Of a DNA stretch of 53,970 nucleotides, positions 1-9,427 are shown one piece after another. Position numbers and translations under genes: made by a program. The DNA is from Acidobacteriota bacterium. GTDB lineage: Bacteria > Acidobacteriota > Thermoanaerobaculia > UBA5066. Location: positions 1 to 53,970 of the forward strand of contig JARXKK010000005.1 in assembly GCA_030278895.1 (NCBI GenBank), written 5' to 3'. Under the pieces are notes generated by a model. The model was not told the DNA's origin and did no database searches. It saw nothing but the letters and a program-made list of their open reading frames with translations. Numbering within the stretch: position 1 is the stretch's first letter; every line of letters starts with the position of its first letter.

Positions 1-445
1 GCCGCGGAATCCGCTTCGCCAGCGCCGCGACGTGCGCGCGCTGCGAGCGCTCGGCGTCGAGGAGGACGAAGCCCGCGGCGCCGCACTCCGTGCCCTTCTC
101 GATCGCCCATTCGATTCGCGCAGGCTCCGCGCACGCGAGGAGGATCGTGACGCGGTTGGCAGACTCGCCGGGAAGGGGAAGAGAAGAGGAAGAGGAGGAG
201 GAAGAGAAGATTTGCTTAGAAGGTAGGAGGACTATGGCCGCGCCGCCGCGCACGAGGCGCGCCGGGGCCCGTGCGCCCTTTCCGTCGAGCGCGACGACCT
301 CGTCGCCGTCGCGCAACCGGCGGGAGCGGACGTGTTCTCTTTCTTCCTTTCTAAGAAGAATTTCGGCCTCTTCGGACGATCCCAGCCGGGCAGCCAATTC
401 AGGGACGAGAAGCCGCGGCGGCCGCGCGAGCGGGTTCTCAGCCAT
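1..445 (-). CDS. rsmE: 16S rRNA m3U1498 methyltransferase RsmE (partial, C-terminus beyond window)
   Basis: About 148 N-terminal residues of RsmE, a SPOUT-family enzyme that methylates U1498 of 16S rRNA with SAM. The ATG is at 445-443 and the frame stays open to the left edge. The N-terminus looks like the PUA-like domain; near residues 105-125 comes the SPOUT segment ARIEWAIEKGTECGAAGF, close to the family's 'EW-I-KGTELG' motif. The first codons overlap the end of prmA by 8 bp, so translation is probably coupled. The hrcA-grpE-dnaK-dnaJ-prmA-rsmE order matches the Bacillus dnaK operon, which supports the call. Oddity: between the two domains there is a run of seven serines preceded by LPSKQIF. 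It is encoded by a purine-rich dispersed element (195-225) and looks inserted. Confidence 0.85.
   Translation of the reverse strand, partial: MAENPLARPPRLLVPELAARLGSSEEAEILLRKEEREHVRSRRLRDGDEVVALDGKGARAPARLVRGGAAIVLLPSKQIFSSSSSSSSLPLPGESANRVTILLACAEPARIEWAIEKGTECGAAGFVLLDAERSQRAHVAALAKRIPR
195..225 (+). repeat. Dispersed purine-rich element, copy in rsmE
   Basis: It contains GAAGATTTGCTTAGAAGG, one base from consensus, after a purine run. It matches 18732-18762 at 30 of 31 positions. It is antisense in rsmE and encodes LPSKQIFSSS. Confidence 0.75.
340..366 (-). repeat. Dispersed purine-rich element, second copy in rsmE
   Basis: On the minus strand it reads GAAATTCTTCTTAGAAAGG then AAGAAAG. 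It has the exact TTCTTAGAA core and is read in another frame from the first copy, as EILLRKKERE. Confidence 0.6.
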
Positions 446-1286
446 TAGAAGAAATCCAGGCTGTCCCGAGCCACTCGCTCTCCAGAATCGAACGGACCTC
501 CCGGAAACCCTCTCTCCGAAGCAAAGTCTCCCACTCCCCTCTTCTCTCGACGAGCTGCCCCGAACAGAGAAGCCGCCCACCGGGCGCGAGGCGGGAGTGG
601 AGCGCCGCGAGGAGAGGCGCGACCTCCTCGTGGATCATGTTCGCGACGATCACGTCGAAACGGGCGGTACCGCGCAGCGCCTCGAGAGGCCCCGCGAACG
701 TCGAAACGCGCGCGATTGCGTTCGCGCGCGCCTGGTCGCGCGTCGCGAACGCGGCGTCGGGGTCGAGATCGAAGGCGACGACGTGCCGAGCACCCTCGAG
801 CGCGGCGACGAACGCGAGCGTCCCGGTCCCGCAACCCACGTCGAGGACGCGGGCTCCCGCGAGGTTCTCGGCGAGCAGCAGCCGCACCGCGAGCCGCGTG
901 GATTCGTGCGAGCCGGTTCCGAAGGCGCGGACGGCGGGGAGGAAGAGCCGGCGAACGCCGGGCGGCGAGGGCGTTGCGAGGCCGCCGTCGTGGGGGTCGA
1001 AGAGATAGCGCTCCACGAAAACGGCTTTCCGCAAGGCAGCCGACTCGGCGACCCAGTCGGTGGATTTTTCTTCGAAGGTGAGAAGGCCGGCAGCCCCGAG
1101 CTCCGCGAGCGACGCCAGCGCGGCCGGGACGTCCGCAGAATCGACCCAGACCGAGACACCGCCGTCAGGGGCCGCCGCAGACGAAAACTCCAATCCCCCT
1201 AAACCTTCTAGGAAATCTTCGTGCTCTTCGAACCTGGCGGCGAGCGCCGCGGGAACCTCGATGCGCACGGCGCGACCGTCGGTCAC
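438..1286 (-). CDS. prmA: Ribosomal protein L11 methyltransferase PrmA
   Basis: 282-residue SAM-dependent methyltransferase that trimethylates ribosomal protein L11. The N-terminal substrate-recognition region is followed by [10 protein letters not shown] (121-130, matching the PrmA signature AFGTGxHxTT), the SAM-binding motif [13 protein letters not shown] (147-159) and NMIHEEV (216-222) in the motif IV position. The start is GTG at 1286, inside a 4-bp GTGA overlap with the dnaJ stop. It is the fifth gene of the hrcA heat-shock operon. Residues EDFLEGLGG near position 25 are encoded by a copy of the dispersed AT-richer element (1203-1227). Confidence 0.93.
   Translation of the reverse strand: MTDGRAVRIEVPAALAARFEEHEDFLEGLGGLEFSSAAAPDGGVSVWVDSADVPAALASLAELGAAGLLTFEEKSTDWVAESAALRKAVFVERYLFDPHDGGLATPSPPGVRRLFLPAVRAFGTGSHESTRLAVRLLLAENLAGARVLDVGCGTGTLAFVAALEGARHVVAFDLDPDAAFATRDQARANAIARVSTFAGPLEALRGTARFDVIVANMIHEEVAPLLAALHSRLAPGGRLLCSGQLVERRGEWETLLRREGFREVRSILESEWLGTAWISSNG
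1203..1227 (-). repeat. Dispersed purine-rich element, copy in prmA
   Basis: On the minus strand it reads CGAAGATTTCCTAGAAGG then TT; the core is TTCCTAGAA. It encodes EDFLEGL. A weaker copy (TTTTTCTTCGAAGGTGAGAA) lies at 1063-1089 on the plus strand. Confidence 0.55.
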
Positions 1287-2407
1287 TGCCCGAGGAAGTC
1301 TTTCAGCCGGTCGAAGAACCCCTTCTCATCCTTCGTGGGAGTTCCCGACTCCGACCCGAAGGCTTCCGCGAGCTTTTCGACAGTCTCTTTCTGCACGTGC
1401 GTCATCTTCTTCGGCACGCGGACCGTGAGGAGGACATGCTGGTCGCCCTTGCCGCGGCCGTCGAGCCGGGGAATCCCCTTCCCCTTGAGCGTGAAGACCC
1501 GGCCCGCCGCGGTGCCCGAGGGAACGTCGAACGTCGCCTCACCGTGCAGAGTCGGGACACGAAGCGTACCGCCGAGCGCCGCGACGTGAAACGGAATGGC
1601 CCACGTGAGGACGACGTCGACGCCGTCCCGCCGGAACTGCTCGTGCGGCGCCACCGAGATGAAGACGTAGAGGTCGCCGGGGCGCCCCTCCCGCCGGCCC
1701 GCGTTTCCCTCGCCCGTGAGGCGCAGCCGCGCGCCGTCGTCCACCCCGGGCGGAATCGCCACCGTCAGCGTTCGCGCGCGGCGCGTGCGCCCGTCGCCGC
1801 GGCAGTCGGGGCACGGGTCCTTGATGCGCTCGCCCGACCCTTCGCAGTCCGGGCACGGGCGCGCCACCGCGAAGAAGCCCTGCCGGTACTGAACACGGCC
1901 CTGACCCCGGCACGTGGTGCAGGTCAGCGGCACAGCTCCGCCGCGCCCGCCGTGGCCCCGGCAGGTGTCGCAGCGCTCGTAGCGCTGGATCGGGACCGAC
2001 ACCTCCGTACCGAAGGCGGCGTCTTCGAACGAGAGCGTCACGTCGGCTTTCAAGTCTTCGCCCGTGCGTCGGGACGCGCGTGTATCGCCTCCCGACGCGA
2101 AACCGAACAGGTCTCCGAGGATGTCGGCGAAGTCCACGAACTGGGTCGGGTCGAATCCCGTTCCCCCGCCCGCGCCGCGCACACCTTCGACTCCGAAGCG
2201 GTCGAAGCGAGCACGCTTGTCGGGATCGGAGAGGACCGAGTAGGCCTCCGCGGCCTCCTTGAACTTCTCCTCGGCGTGATGGTCGCCCGGATTCTTGTCG
2301 GGGTGGTGCTGCACCGCGGCCTTCCGGTAGGCGCCCTTGATCTGCTCGGGGGACGCGTTTCGTCCCACACCGAGAACTTCGTAGTAATCGCGAACGGATG
2401 TACTCAC
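1283..2407 (-). CDS. dnaJ: Chaperone protein DnaJ
   Basis: Hsp40 co-chaperone that delivers substrates to DnaK and stimulates its ATPase. The J domain carries HPD at residues 35-37. It is followed by a Gly/Phe-rich linker, four CxxCxGxG zinc-binding repeats ([32 protein letters not shown]) and the C-terminal substrate-binding domains. I place the start at GTG 2407 ([14 protein letters not shown]), giving 374 aa. The frame is open to a TTG at 2422, which would add five residues not usual in the family. No clear Shine-Dalgarno is visible, so translation may be coupled to dnaK, which ends at 2431. Confidence 0.95.
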   Translation of the reverse strand: MSTSVRDYYEVLGVGRNASPEQIKGAYRKAAVQHHPDKNPGDHHAEEKFKEAAEAYSVLSDPDKRARFDRFGVEGVRGAGGGTGFDPTQFVDFADILGDLFGFASGGDTRASRRTGEDLKADVTLSFEDAAFGTEVSVPIQRYERCDTCRGHGGRGGAVPLTCTTCRGQGRVQYRQGFFAVARPCPDCEGSGERIKDPCPDCRGDGRTRRARTLTVAIPPGVDDGARLRLTGEGNAGRREGRPGDLYVFISVAPHEQFRRDGVDVVLTWAIPFHVAALGGTLRVPTLHGEATFDVPSGTAAGRVFTLKGKGIPRLDGRGKGDQHVLLTVRVPKKMTHVQKETVEKLAEAFGSESGTPTKDEKGFFDRLKDFLGQ

Positions 2408-2430
2408 AGGCAACTGCACCAAACCCGAGG

Positions 2431-4281
<1,851 letters not shown>

Positions 4282-4299
4282 TTGGCGCCTCCTCGTTCC

Positions 4300-5016
4300 T
4301 CACGTCGCGTCCCGGACCGCCCGACTCGCCGCGACGCGCACGCGGGCGGGCCGGAGCAGGCGGTCGCTGAGCAGGTATCCCTTCTGCAGAACCTCGAGCA
4401 CCGTGCCGGGCGCGACCGTGGACGTCTCCTCACGCACGACGGCTTCGTGAACGTTCGGATCGAACGGAAGATCGCGCGCTGCCACCTCGACGACACCGTA
4501 CTTTTTGAGCGTCTCGGTGAGCTGGCGGGCGATCATGTCGATGCCCGCGTGGAATTCTTCTCCCCTGGCGTCGCCACGGTGCTGGAGCGCGCGCTCGAAG
4601 TTGTCGACGACGTCGAGGATGTCCGTGAAGGCCTCGGCCAGCGCGAACCGGAAATAGTCGGCCTTGTCCTTCTCGGTGCGGCGTTTCAGATTGTCGAAGT
4701 CGGCCGACTTGCGGAGAAGCGCCTCGCGCACACGGCCCGCGTCCTCTTCGGCACGGATCGCGCGCTCGCGCTCCCGGGAGACCTGGTCTTCGAGAACGCC
4801 GATGCGCGAATCGGGCGCGGGAGGATCTCGTGGAGCGGGAACGGGCGCGGGCTCGACGGCCGCGGCGGGCCGCGCCTCCTCGAGACGGCGGTGCTTCTCC
4901 TCGACGGCCTCGATGGCGCGCTCCGCCTCCGCGAGCGCGCGCGCGACGTCGTCACGGCTCTCGGTCTCGAGGAAGATGATGTCCTCCTCGGCACGGTGCT
5001 TCTTCGGGCCGCTCAT
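4300..5016 (-). CDS. grpE: Nucleotide exchange factor GrpE
   Basis: 238-residue DnaK nucleotide-exchange factor. The N-terminal half is charged and coiled-coil-like, with an Ala/Pro-rich linker near residues 48-68. The GrpE core follows: LLRKSADFDNLKRRTEKDK, then FTDILDVVDNFERAL, then the C-terminal beta domain with FDPNVHEAVV and VLQKGYLL. The ATG at 5016 overlaps the hrcA stop by 4 bp (ATGA). Position between hrcA and dnaK is the classical arrangement. Confidence 0.95.
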   Translation of the reverse strand: MSGPKKHRAEEDIIFLETESRDDVARALAEAERAIEAVEEKHRRLEEARPAAAVEPAPVPAPRDPPAPDSRIGVLEDQVSRERERAIRAEEDAGRVREALLRKSADFDNLKRRTEKDKADYFRFALAEAFTDILDVVDNFERALQHRGDARGEEFHAGIDMIARQLTETLKKYGVVEVAARDLPFDPNVHEAVVREETSTVAPGTVLEVLQKGYLLSDRLLRPARVRVAASRAVRDAT

Positions 5017-6071
5017 GCGGTCCCTTCCGTGAGCCGGCGGCTCACATAACGCGAGACCTCTTCCACGAGAGGGACGACGCGCGCGTACTCCATCCGGCGG
5101 GGCCCGATCACGCCGAGAGCGCCGAGCACGCGATCCCCCCGTCGATAAGGCGCGGAAACGACCGCGCTGCCCGTCTCGTCCGTGAAGGGGCTCTCCGATC
5201 CGATGACGATCGCGAGGCCGTCGGAGGTGACGCAGTCCGTGAGGAGATTGACGAGGCGGGCCTTCTCCTCGAACGCGCGAAACATCCGCCGCAGCGCCTC
5301 GAGGTCGTTCCGGAACTCGGGCTTCTCGAGCAGCGACTCGGTGCCCTCGAGGTAAACGGCTTCTTCGGGTGGCCGCGACTCGGCGAAGGCGCGGCGCCCG
5401 AGCTCGAGGGCCCGCGTGAGAGCGTGGTCCATCCGGACCTTCTCCTCTCCGAGCGACGCGACGAGGAGGGCACGGATCTCGCCGAGGCTCTTCCCGGCGA
5501 AGTCGATCGTGAGACGGTTCGAAATGCCGTCCAGCTCGCGCTGCGGGAAGTCGTCGCGGGTCTCGATGAGGCGGCTCTCGATCAAGCCCGTGTCGGAGAC
5601 CTCGGACACGAGGATCTTGTGCTCGGCCACGCGCGTGAAGTGCACGGACGCGAGAACGAAGCTCATAGAGGCGGGGACCGCGACGACGGCTACCTCACCG
5701 GTCAGCCGGGAGAGCACGCGGGACGTGGCCTTCAGGAAGCGCTCCGTCTCGAAGGCCTCGGAGGAAAGCTCCTCGGCGATCCGGGCCCGGTCCTTCTCGC
5801 TGGGCGGGCGGGTCGGCATCAGGTCGCGGACAAACGCACGATAGCCGAGATCCGTCGGAACGCGGCCCGCCGAAACGTGAGGGTGCATGAGGAAGCCGAG
5901 ATCCTCGAGGTCGGCCATCGCGTTGCGCAGCGACGCCGAAGAGAGACCGAACTTCCCGCCTTTCGTCAGCTGACGCGACGACACGGGCACGGCGCTCTCG
6001 ATGTACGCAACGATCACGGACGCGAGAACCTCGCGAGATCGCCCGTCCAAACCCTTGAAATCGTTAGGCAT
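5013..6071 (-). CDS. hrcA: Heat-inducible transcription repressor HrcA
   Basis: 352-residue repressor that in other bacteria binds CIRCE operators to control hrcA and groE operons. The N-terminal winged helix contains VSSRQLTKGGKFGLSSASLR, and the family segment HPHVSAGRVPTDLGYRAFV follows. The C-terminal GAF-like domain includes GPRRMEYARV. I chose ATG 6071 (MPNDFKGLDGRSREVL) although the frame is open 90 bp further upstream, because the extra residues do not look like HrcA. I see no CIRCE sequence (TTAGCACTC-N9-GAGTGCTAA) upstream; a different inverted repeat lies at 6094-6120. Confidence 0.94.
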   Translation of the reverse strand: MPNDFKGLDGRSREVLASVIVAYIESAVPVSSRQLTKGGKFGLSSASLRNAMADLEDLGFLMHPHVSAGRVPTDLGYRAFVRDLMPTRPPSEKDRARIAEELSSEAFETERFLKATSRVLSRLTGEVAVVAVPASMSFVLASVHFTRVAEHKILVSEVSDTGLIESRLIETRDDFPQRELDGISNRLTIDFAGKSLGEIRALLVASLGEEKVRMDHALTRALELGRRAFAESRPPEEAVYLEGTESLLEKPEFRNDLEALRRMFRAFEEKARLVNLLTDCVTSDGLAIVIGSESPFTDETGSAVVSAPYRRGDRVLGALGVIGPRRMEYARVVPLVEEVSRYVSRRLTEGTA

Positions 6072-6093
6072 CGCGGCGCAGAGCCCTCCCGCC

Positions 6094-6120
6094 CCCGCTC
6101 GGCTCCGTGACCGGAGCGGG
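6094..6120. promoter_or_regulatory. Inverted repeat upstream of hrcA (candidate operator)
   Basis: Two nested inverted repeats lie just upstream of the hrcA ATG: CCCGCTC (6094-6100) with GAGCGGG (6114-6120), and GCTCCG (6102-6107) with CGGAGC (6112-6117) around TGAC. The position suits a repressor operator or a 5' leader hairpin. It is not CIRCE. A -10-like TATCAT for hrcA lies at 6133-6128 on the minus strand. Function is inferred. Confidence 0.35.
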
Positions 6121-6196
6121 ACGGCACATGATAACAAAGGGATCGGCTCCCGGTGTAACATCAGATGCCCCTTAGGAGGTCGGCAAGGCCCTTTTC

Positions 6197-7573
6197 ATGG
6201 TTTTTTTCAACTACGCGACGATGCAGATGGCCGCGAAGATCGTGTACTACGGTCCGGGCCTCTGCGGGAAGACGACGAACCTCCACGTGATTTACGGGCG
6301 AACCGCGCCCACGTCGCGCGGGGAGATGGTGTGCCTCGAGACCGAGACGGACCGCACGCTCTTCTTCGACCTGCTTCCGCTCGACGTCGGTGTCATCGGG
6401 GGCTTCAAGACACGCCTCCAGCTTTACACCGTTCCCGGACAGGTTTTTTACAACACGACGCGGAAGCTCGTTCTCAAGGGCGTGGACGGCATCGTGTTCG
6501 TCGCCGATTCCCAGCGTCCGATGAAGGACCCGAACGTCGAGAGCCTCCGAAACCTCCGCGAAAACCTGGCCGAGATCGGTGTTTCTCTCGACGCCACGCC
6601 CCGCGTCCTCCAGTACAACAAGCGGGATCTCCCGAACATTCTGACGCTCGACGAGCTGAACGACGCCCTCAATCCCGACCGATCCATCGAGTGGTACGAG
6701 TCCTCGGCAACGAACGGCACCGGCGTCTTCGAGACGCTCAAGGCGGTCTCGAAACTGACTCTTCGTTCCCTGAAGGGCCGCATGGCGATCGAGCAGAGGC
6801 GCCCCACCGTGGTCGCGTCCGCGCCCACTCCGGCTCCCCAGATTCTGATGTCGCCCAAGGCGGCGGCGTCGGGCATCGGCGCGGCCATCGACGCGATGGC
6901 CATCGAGTCGGCGTCTGCCGGATCGGCGGTGGCCACCGCCCCGTACCCGAGCGGCGACGGCTTCGATTCGACGATCTCGCGCCTCAAACGCTTTCAGGAT
7001 GTCGCGCGGCAGGAAGCCCGGGATGCCGAGCAGCGCCTTGCTCCGGCGGTCACCTCGGCCGAGCTTACCGCGGTGGGGCCGGCCGAGCTCCCCGCCGTCA
7101 CGGCGCCTTTCGACGCCGCCTTCCAGCCGGGCGACGACGCGGGGAACGAGGTGAGTTTCGCCGAAATCCAGCCCCCGGCGGACGAATCGAAGGAAGACTC
7201 GTCCGCCTCGGTGAAACACGTCCGCGTGCGTTCGAACGTGGACATCCTTTCGGAGCTCGAGAAGCTCCGAAAGGTCGCCACGCAGAGGCCGGCCTATGGC
7301 GGCGCGCCGAAGACCAAGAGCGCGGCCGACGTCTCACTGGACGACCTCCTGGGCTCGACGCGAAATCACAAGAAGGACGTCGCACAGTCCTTCGATCTCG
7401 AGGTCGCGCGCGAGACGCTTGCGAAAGTCCGCCACGTCACGATCGGCCTCTCCTTCGGCGACGAAGCGGGGGGGGCCCTGGGCGACGAAAAGAGATTCGA
7501 TCTGGACTTTGCCGGCCTCAAGGACATCAACAAGCTGCTCCTCTCGCTGAAGTTCCACGTCAAGGCCGGGTAG
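6197..7573 (+). CDS. mglA: MglA-type small GTPase with long C-terminal extension
   Basis: 458 aa. Residues about 1-195 form a Ras-like GTPase of the MglA polarity/gliding family: P-loop YYGPGLCGKTTNL, the MglA-type switch TVPGQVFY, and the base-binding NKRD. The family is normally about 195 residues. Here a low-complexity Ala/Pro/Val linker (about 200-340) leads to a conserved-looking C-terminal block (about 345-458) with SNVDILSELEKLRK, DVSLDDLLGS and a beta-rich end. I do not recognise that block. AGGAGG (6174-6179) lies 17 bases before the ATG, farther than usual, but the start fits MglA N-termini. A roadblock/LC7 protein, the usual type of MglA partner, is encoded at 43809-44159. Confidence 0.85.
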   Translation: MVFFNYATMQMAAKIVYYGPGLCGKTTNLHVIYGRTAPTSRGEMVCLETETDRTLFFDLLPLDVGVIGGFKTRLQLYTVPGQVFYNTTRKLVLKGVDGIVFVADSQRPMKDPNVESLRNLRENLAEIGVSLDATPRVLQYNKRDLPNILTLDELNDALNPDRSIEWYESSATNGTGVFETLKAVSKLTLRSLKGRMAIEQRRPTVVASAPTPAPQILMSPKAAASGIGAAIDAMAIESASAGSAVATAPYPSGDGFDSTISRLKRFQDVARQEARDAEQRLAPAVTSAELTAVGPAELPAVTAPFDAAFQPGDDAGNEVSFAEIQPPADESKEDSSASVKHVRVRSNVDILSELEKLRKVATQRPAYGGAPKTKSAADVSLDDLLGSTRNHKKDVAQSFDLEVARETLAKVRHVTIGLSFGDEAGGALGDEKRFDLDFAGLKDINKLLLSLKFHVKAG

Positions 7574-7587
7574 ACTGGGTGCCGATG
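7571..7587 (+). promoter_or_regulatory. Candidate leaderless promoter -10 of the mltD-like gene
   Basis: TAGACT (7571-7576) lies 8 bases before the ATG at 7585 and there is no Shine-Dalgarno. It overlaps the stop codon of the upstream gene, so this is weak on its own. It follows a spacing seen at several other genes here. Confidence 0.3.
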
Positions 7588-9417
7588 ACGAATGCTTCGC
7601 GGCTCTTCGGACGGGTGTTGCCGGTCGCCGCCGGCGCGCTCTTCGCCGCCCTTTCGGGCTGCGCGACGGACCCGCATGCGCGGGTGGCTCTGCCGCCTGC
7701 GCCCGAGGAGCCGGGTTCGGTCCAGACCGCCCGAACCCAATCCACCGAGCTCTTCTTCAGCGGCAAGGCCCTCGCCCTTGCGGGCGAAAGCGATTGCGCG
7801 CGCGGGGCGTTCCGGGACGCCCTCGAGACGTTCCGGGCGGCGGCGCGCCCGGGTAACCCGGCCGATCTCGCGTTCGCGACCGAGCTCTTCGACTCGATCG
7901 CACTCTATCGCCCCGCGATCGAGGCCGGCAGCCGGGTGGCCGAGGCCGAGAGGCCGCCCGCCGAAGACCCGCGCGACAGCCTCGTCGCGACGGCTCCCCT
8001 TCCTTCCGCCGACGAAATCGAGAGGGCCAAGAAAGAAGTCGCGGCTGCTCCCGCGGGTTCCGGATTCGACATTCCAATCGTCGTGAACGACGCCGTCCTC
8101 CGCGCCGTCGCCTTCTACCAGTTCCGGACCCCCATGGCGTTCGCCGCGGCGCTCAAGCGCAGCGGGCGGTACATGAGCCTCATGCGCGGCATCCTCAAGG
8201 AGGAGGGAGTGCCCGAAGACCTCGTCTACGTCGCGATGATCGAGTCGGCCTTCAAGTACCAGGCCCACTCCCGCGCCGCAGCCCACGGCTTCTGGCAGTT
8301 CATCCCCGGCACCGGCAAGCGTTACGGCCTGAAGCGGACCGCTTCGTACGACGAGCGCAGCGATCCCGTGAAGTCGACGCGCGCCGCCGCCGCCTATTTC
8401 CGCGATCTTTACGAGATGTTCGGGGACTGGCATCTCGCGATGGCGGCCTACGACGCGGGTGAGGGCAAGATCCTCCGGAGCCTCCAGCGTACGGGCGCGC
8501 GCGATTTCTGGGATCTCTCGGCGGGCAGCACTCTCCGGCGCGAGACGCGGGACTACGTGCCGTTCGTTCTCGCGACCGCGCTCATTGCCAGGGATCCCGC
8601 GCGATTCGGCTTCGACGTGGTGCCCGATTCCCCTCTCTCCTGGGAAACGGTGACCGTGAAAAAGTCGACCGACCTCTCACGCGTGGCCGAGCTCACGGGC
8701 AACACGCTGCCCGACCTGCAGCTCCTCAACAGCGAGCTTCGCACGCGCAGCACGCCGCACGGCGTCCCCTCGTACGAATTGCGCGTCCCGGCGGGAGCGG
8801 CGGCGCTCCTGGCCCCCCGCCTCGCGTCGCTTCCCTCGGCGCCCGCCGTCACCGAAAAGCGCATCGTCGTCAAGAAAGACGAGTCCCTTCAGAAGATCGC
8901 GCGCCGCGCGGGCGTCTCGGTCGCCGAACTCTGCGATTGGAACGACCTGCCCCGCACGGCCAAGCCGAAGAAAGGCACCGTTCTCGTCGTCCCGACGAAG
9001 CGCCAGGCCGCGCCCCACGACGCCCTCGTGTCCGCATCCTCCTCGCCCAAGGGCGAGATCCGCGGCGTCCCGACACCCGCGGCCGCCGTCACGCGGGCGT
9101 CGGATGTCGGGCCCTTTACCTCCGTCCCGGCAACGGCAGTTCCGTCGAGGACCGCTCCGGCAGCTCTCGTCCGCGTTCCGCTCCCCTCTCGCATCTCGAT
9201 TCCCGACGAAGGGTTCGTCGACACGCCGCCCGGCCACGCCGGCGCACAGGCGCCTCAGGTCGTCCGGCACACGGTGAGGGCCGGCGACACGCTTTACGCG
9301 ATCTCCTCGCGTTACGGCGTGAGCGTCGACGAGATCCGGCGCCAGAACCACATCCGGTCGCCGCAGGCGCTCCGGACGGGGCAGACGCTCGTTCTTTCGC
9401 TCGCCACCGTGAACTGA
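7585..9417 (+). CDS. mltD: MltD-like membrane-bound lytic murein transglycosylase with LysM repeats (lipoprotein)
   Basis: 610 aa. It cleaves peptidoglycan glycan strands at the outer membrane/periplasm. A lipoprotein signal ends in ALSGC with Cys26 as lipidation site. The SLT domain (about 180-350) contains the catalytic Glu220 in IESAF, then AAHGFWQFIPGTGKRYGL and MAAYDAGEGKI. Three LysM-like modules follow: around SLSWETVTVKKSTDLS, KRIVVKKDESLQKIA, and a clear C-terminal RHTVRAGDTLYAISSRYG. The frame is open far upstream into the GTPase gene, but ATG 7585 gives a proper signal peptide; a GTG at 7579 is the alternative. Confidence 0.92.
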   Translation: MTNASRLFGRVLPVAAGALFAALSGCATDPHARVALPPAPEEPGSVQTARTQSTELFFSGKALALAGESDCARGAFRDALETFRAAARPGNPADLAFATELFDSIALYRPAIEAGSRVAEAERPPAEDPRDSLVATAPLPSADEIERAKKEVAAAPAGSGFDIPIVVNDAVLRAVAFYQFRTPMAFAAALKRSGRYMSLMRGILKEEGVPEDLVYVAMIESAFKYQAHSRAAAHGFWQFIPGTGKRYGLKRTASYDERSDPVKSTRAAAAYFRDLYEMFGDWHLAMAAYDAGEGKILRSLQRTGARDFWDLSAGSTLRRETRDYVPFVLATALIARDPARFGFDVVPDSPLSWETVTVKKSTDLSRVAELTGNTLPDLQLLNSELRTRSTPHGVPSYELRVPAGAAALLAPRLASLPSAPAVTEKRIVVKKDESLQKIARRAGVSVAELCDWNDLPRTAKPKKGTVLVVPTKRQAAPHDALVSASSSPKGEIRGVPTPAAAVTRASDVGPFTSVPATAVPSRTAPAALVRVPLPSRISIPDEGFVDTPPGHAGAQAPQVVRHTVRAGDTLYAISSRYGVSVDEIRRQNHIRSPQALRTGQTLVLSLATVN

Positions 9418-9427
9418 AGCAGGGCGC

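Noticed and set aside
6001..9417. One 1138-codon plus-strand frame covering hrcA's 5' end, the GTPase region and the transglycosylase
   Set aside because: Only the part from 7585 is real. Upstream it is out of frame with the GTPase, and 7585 begins a proper lipoprotein signal.
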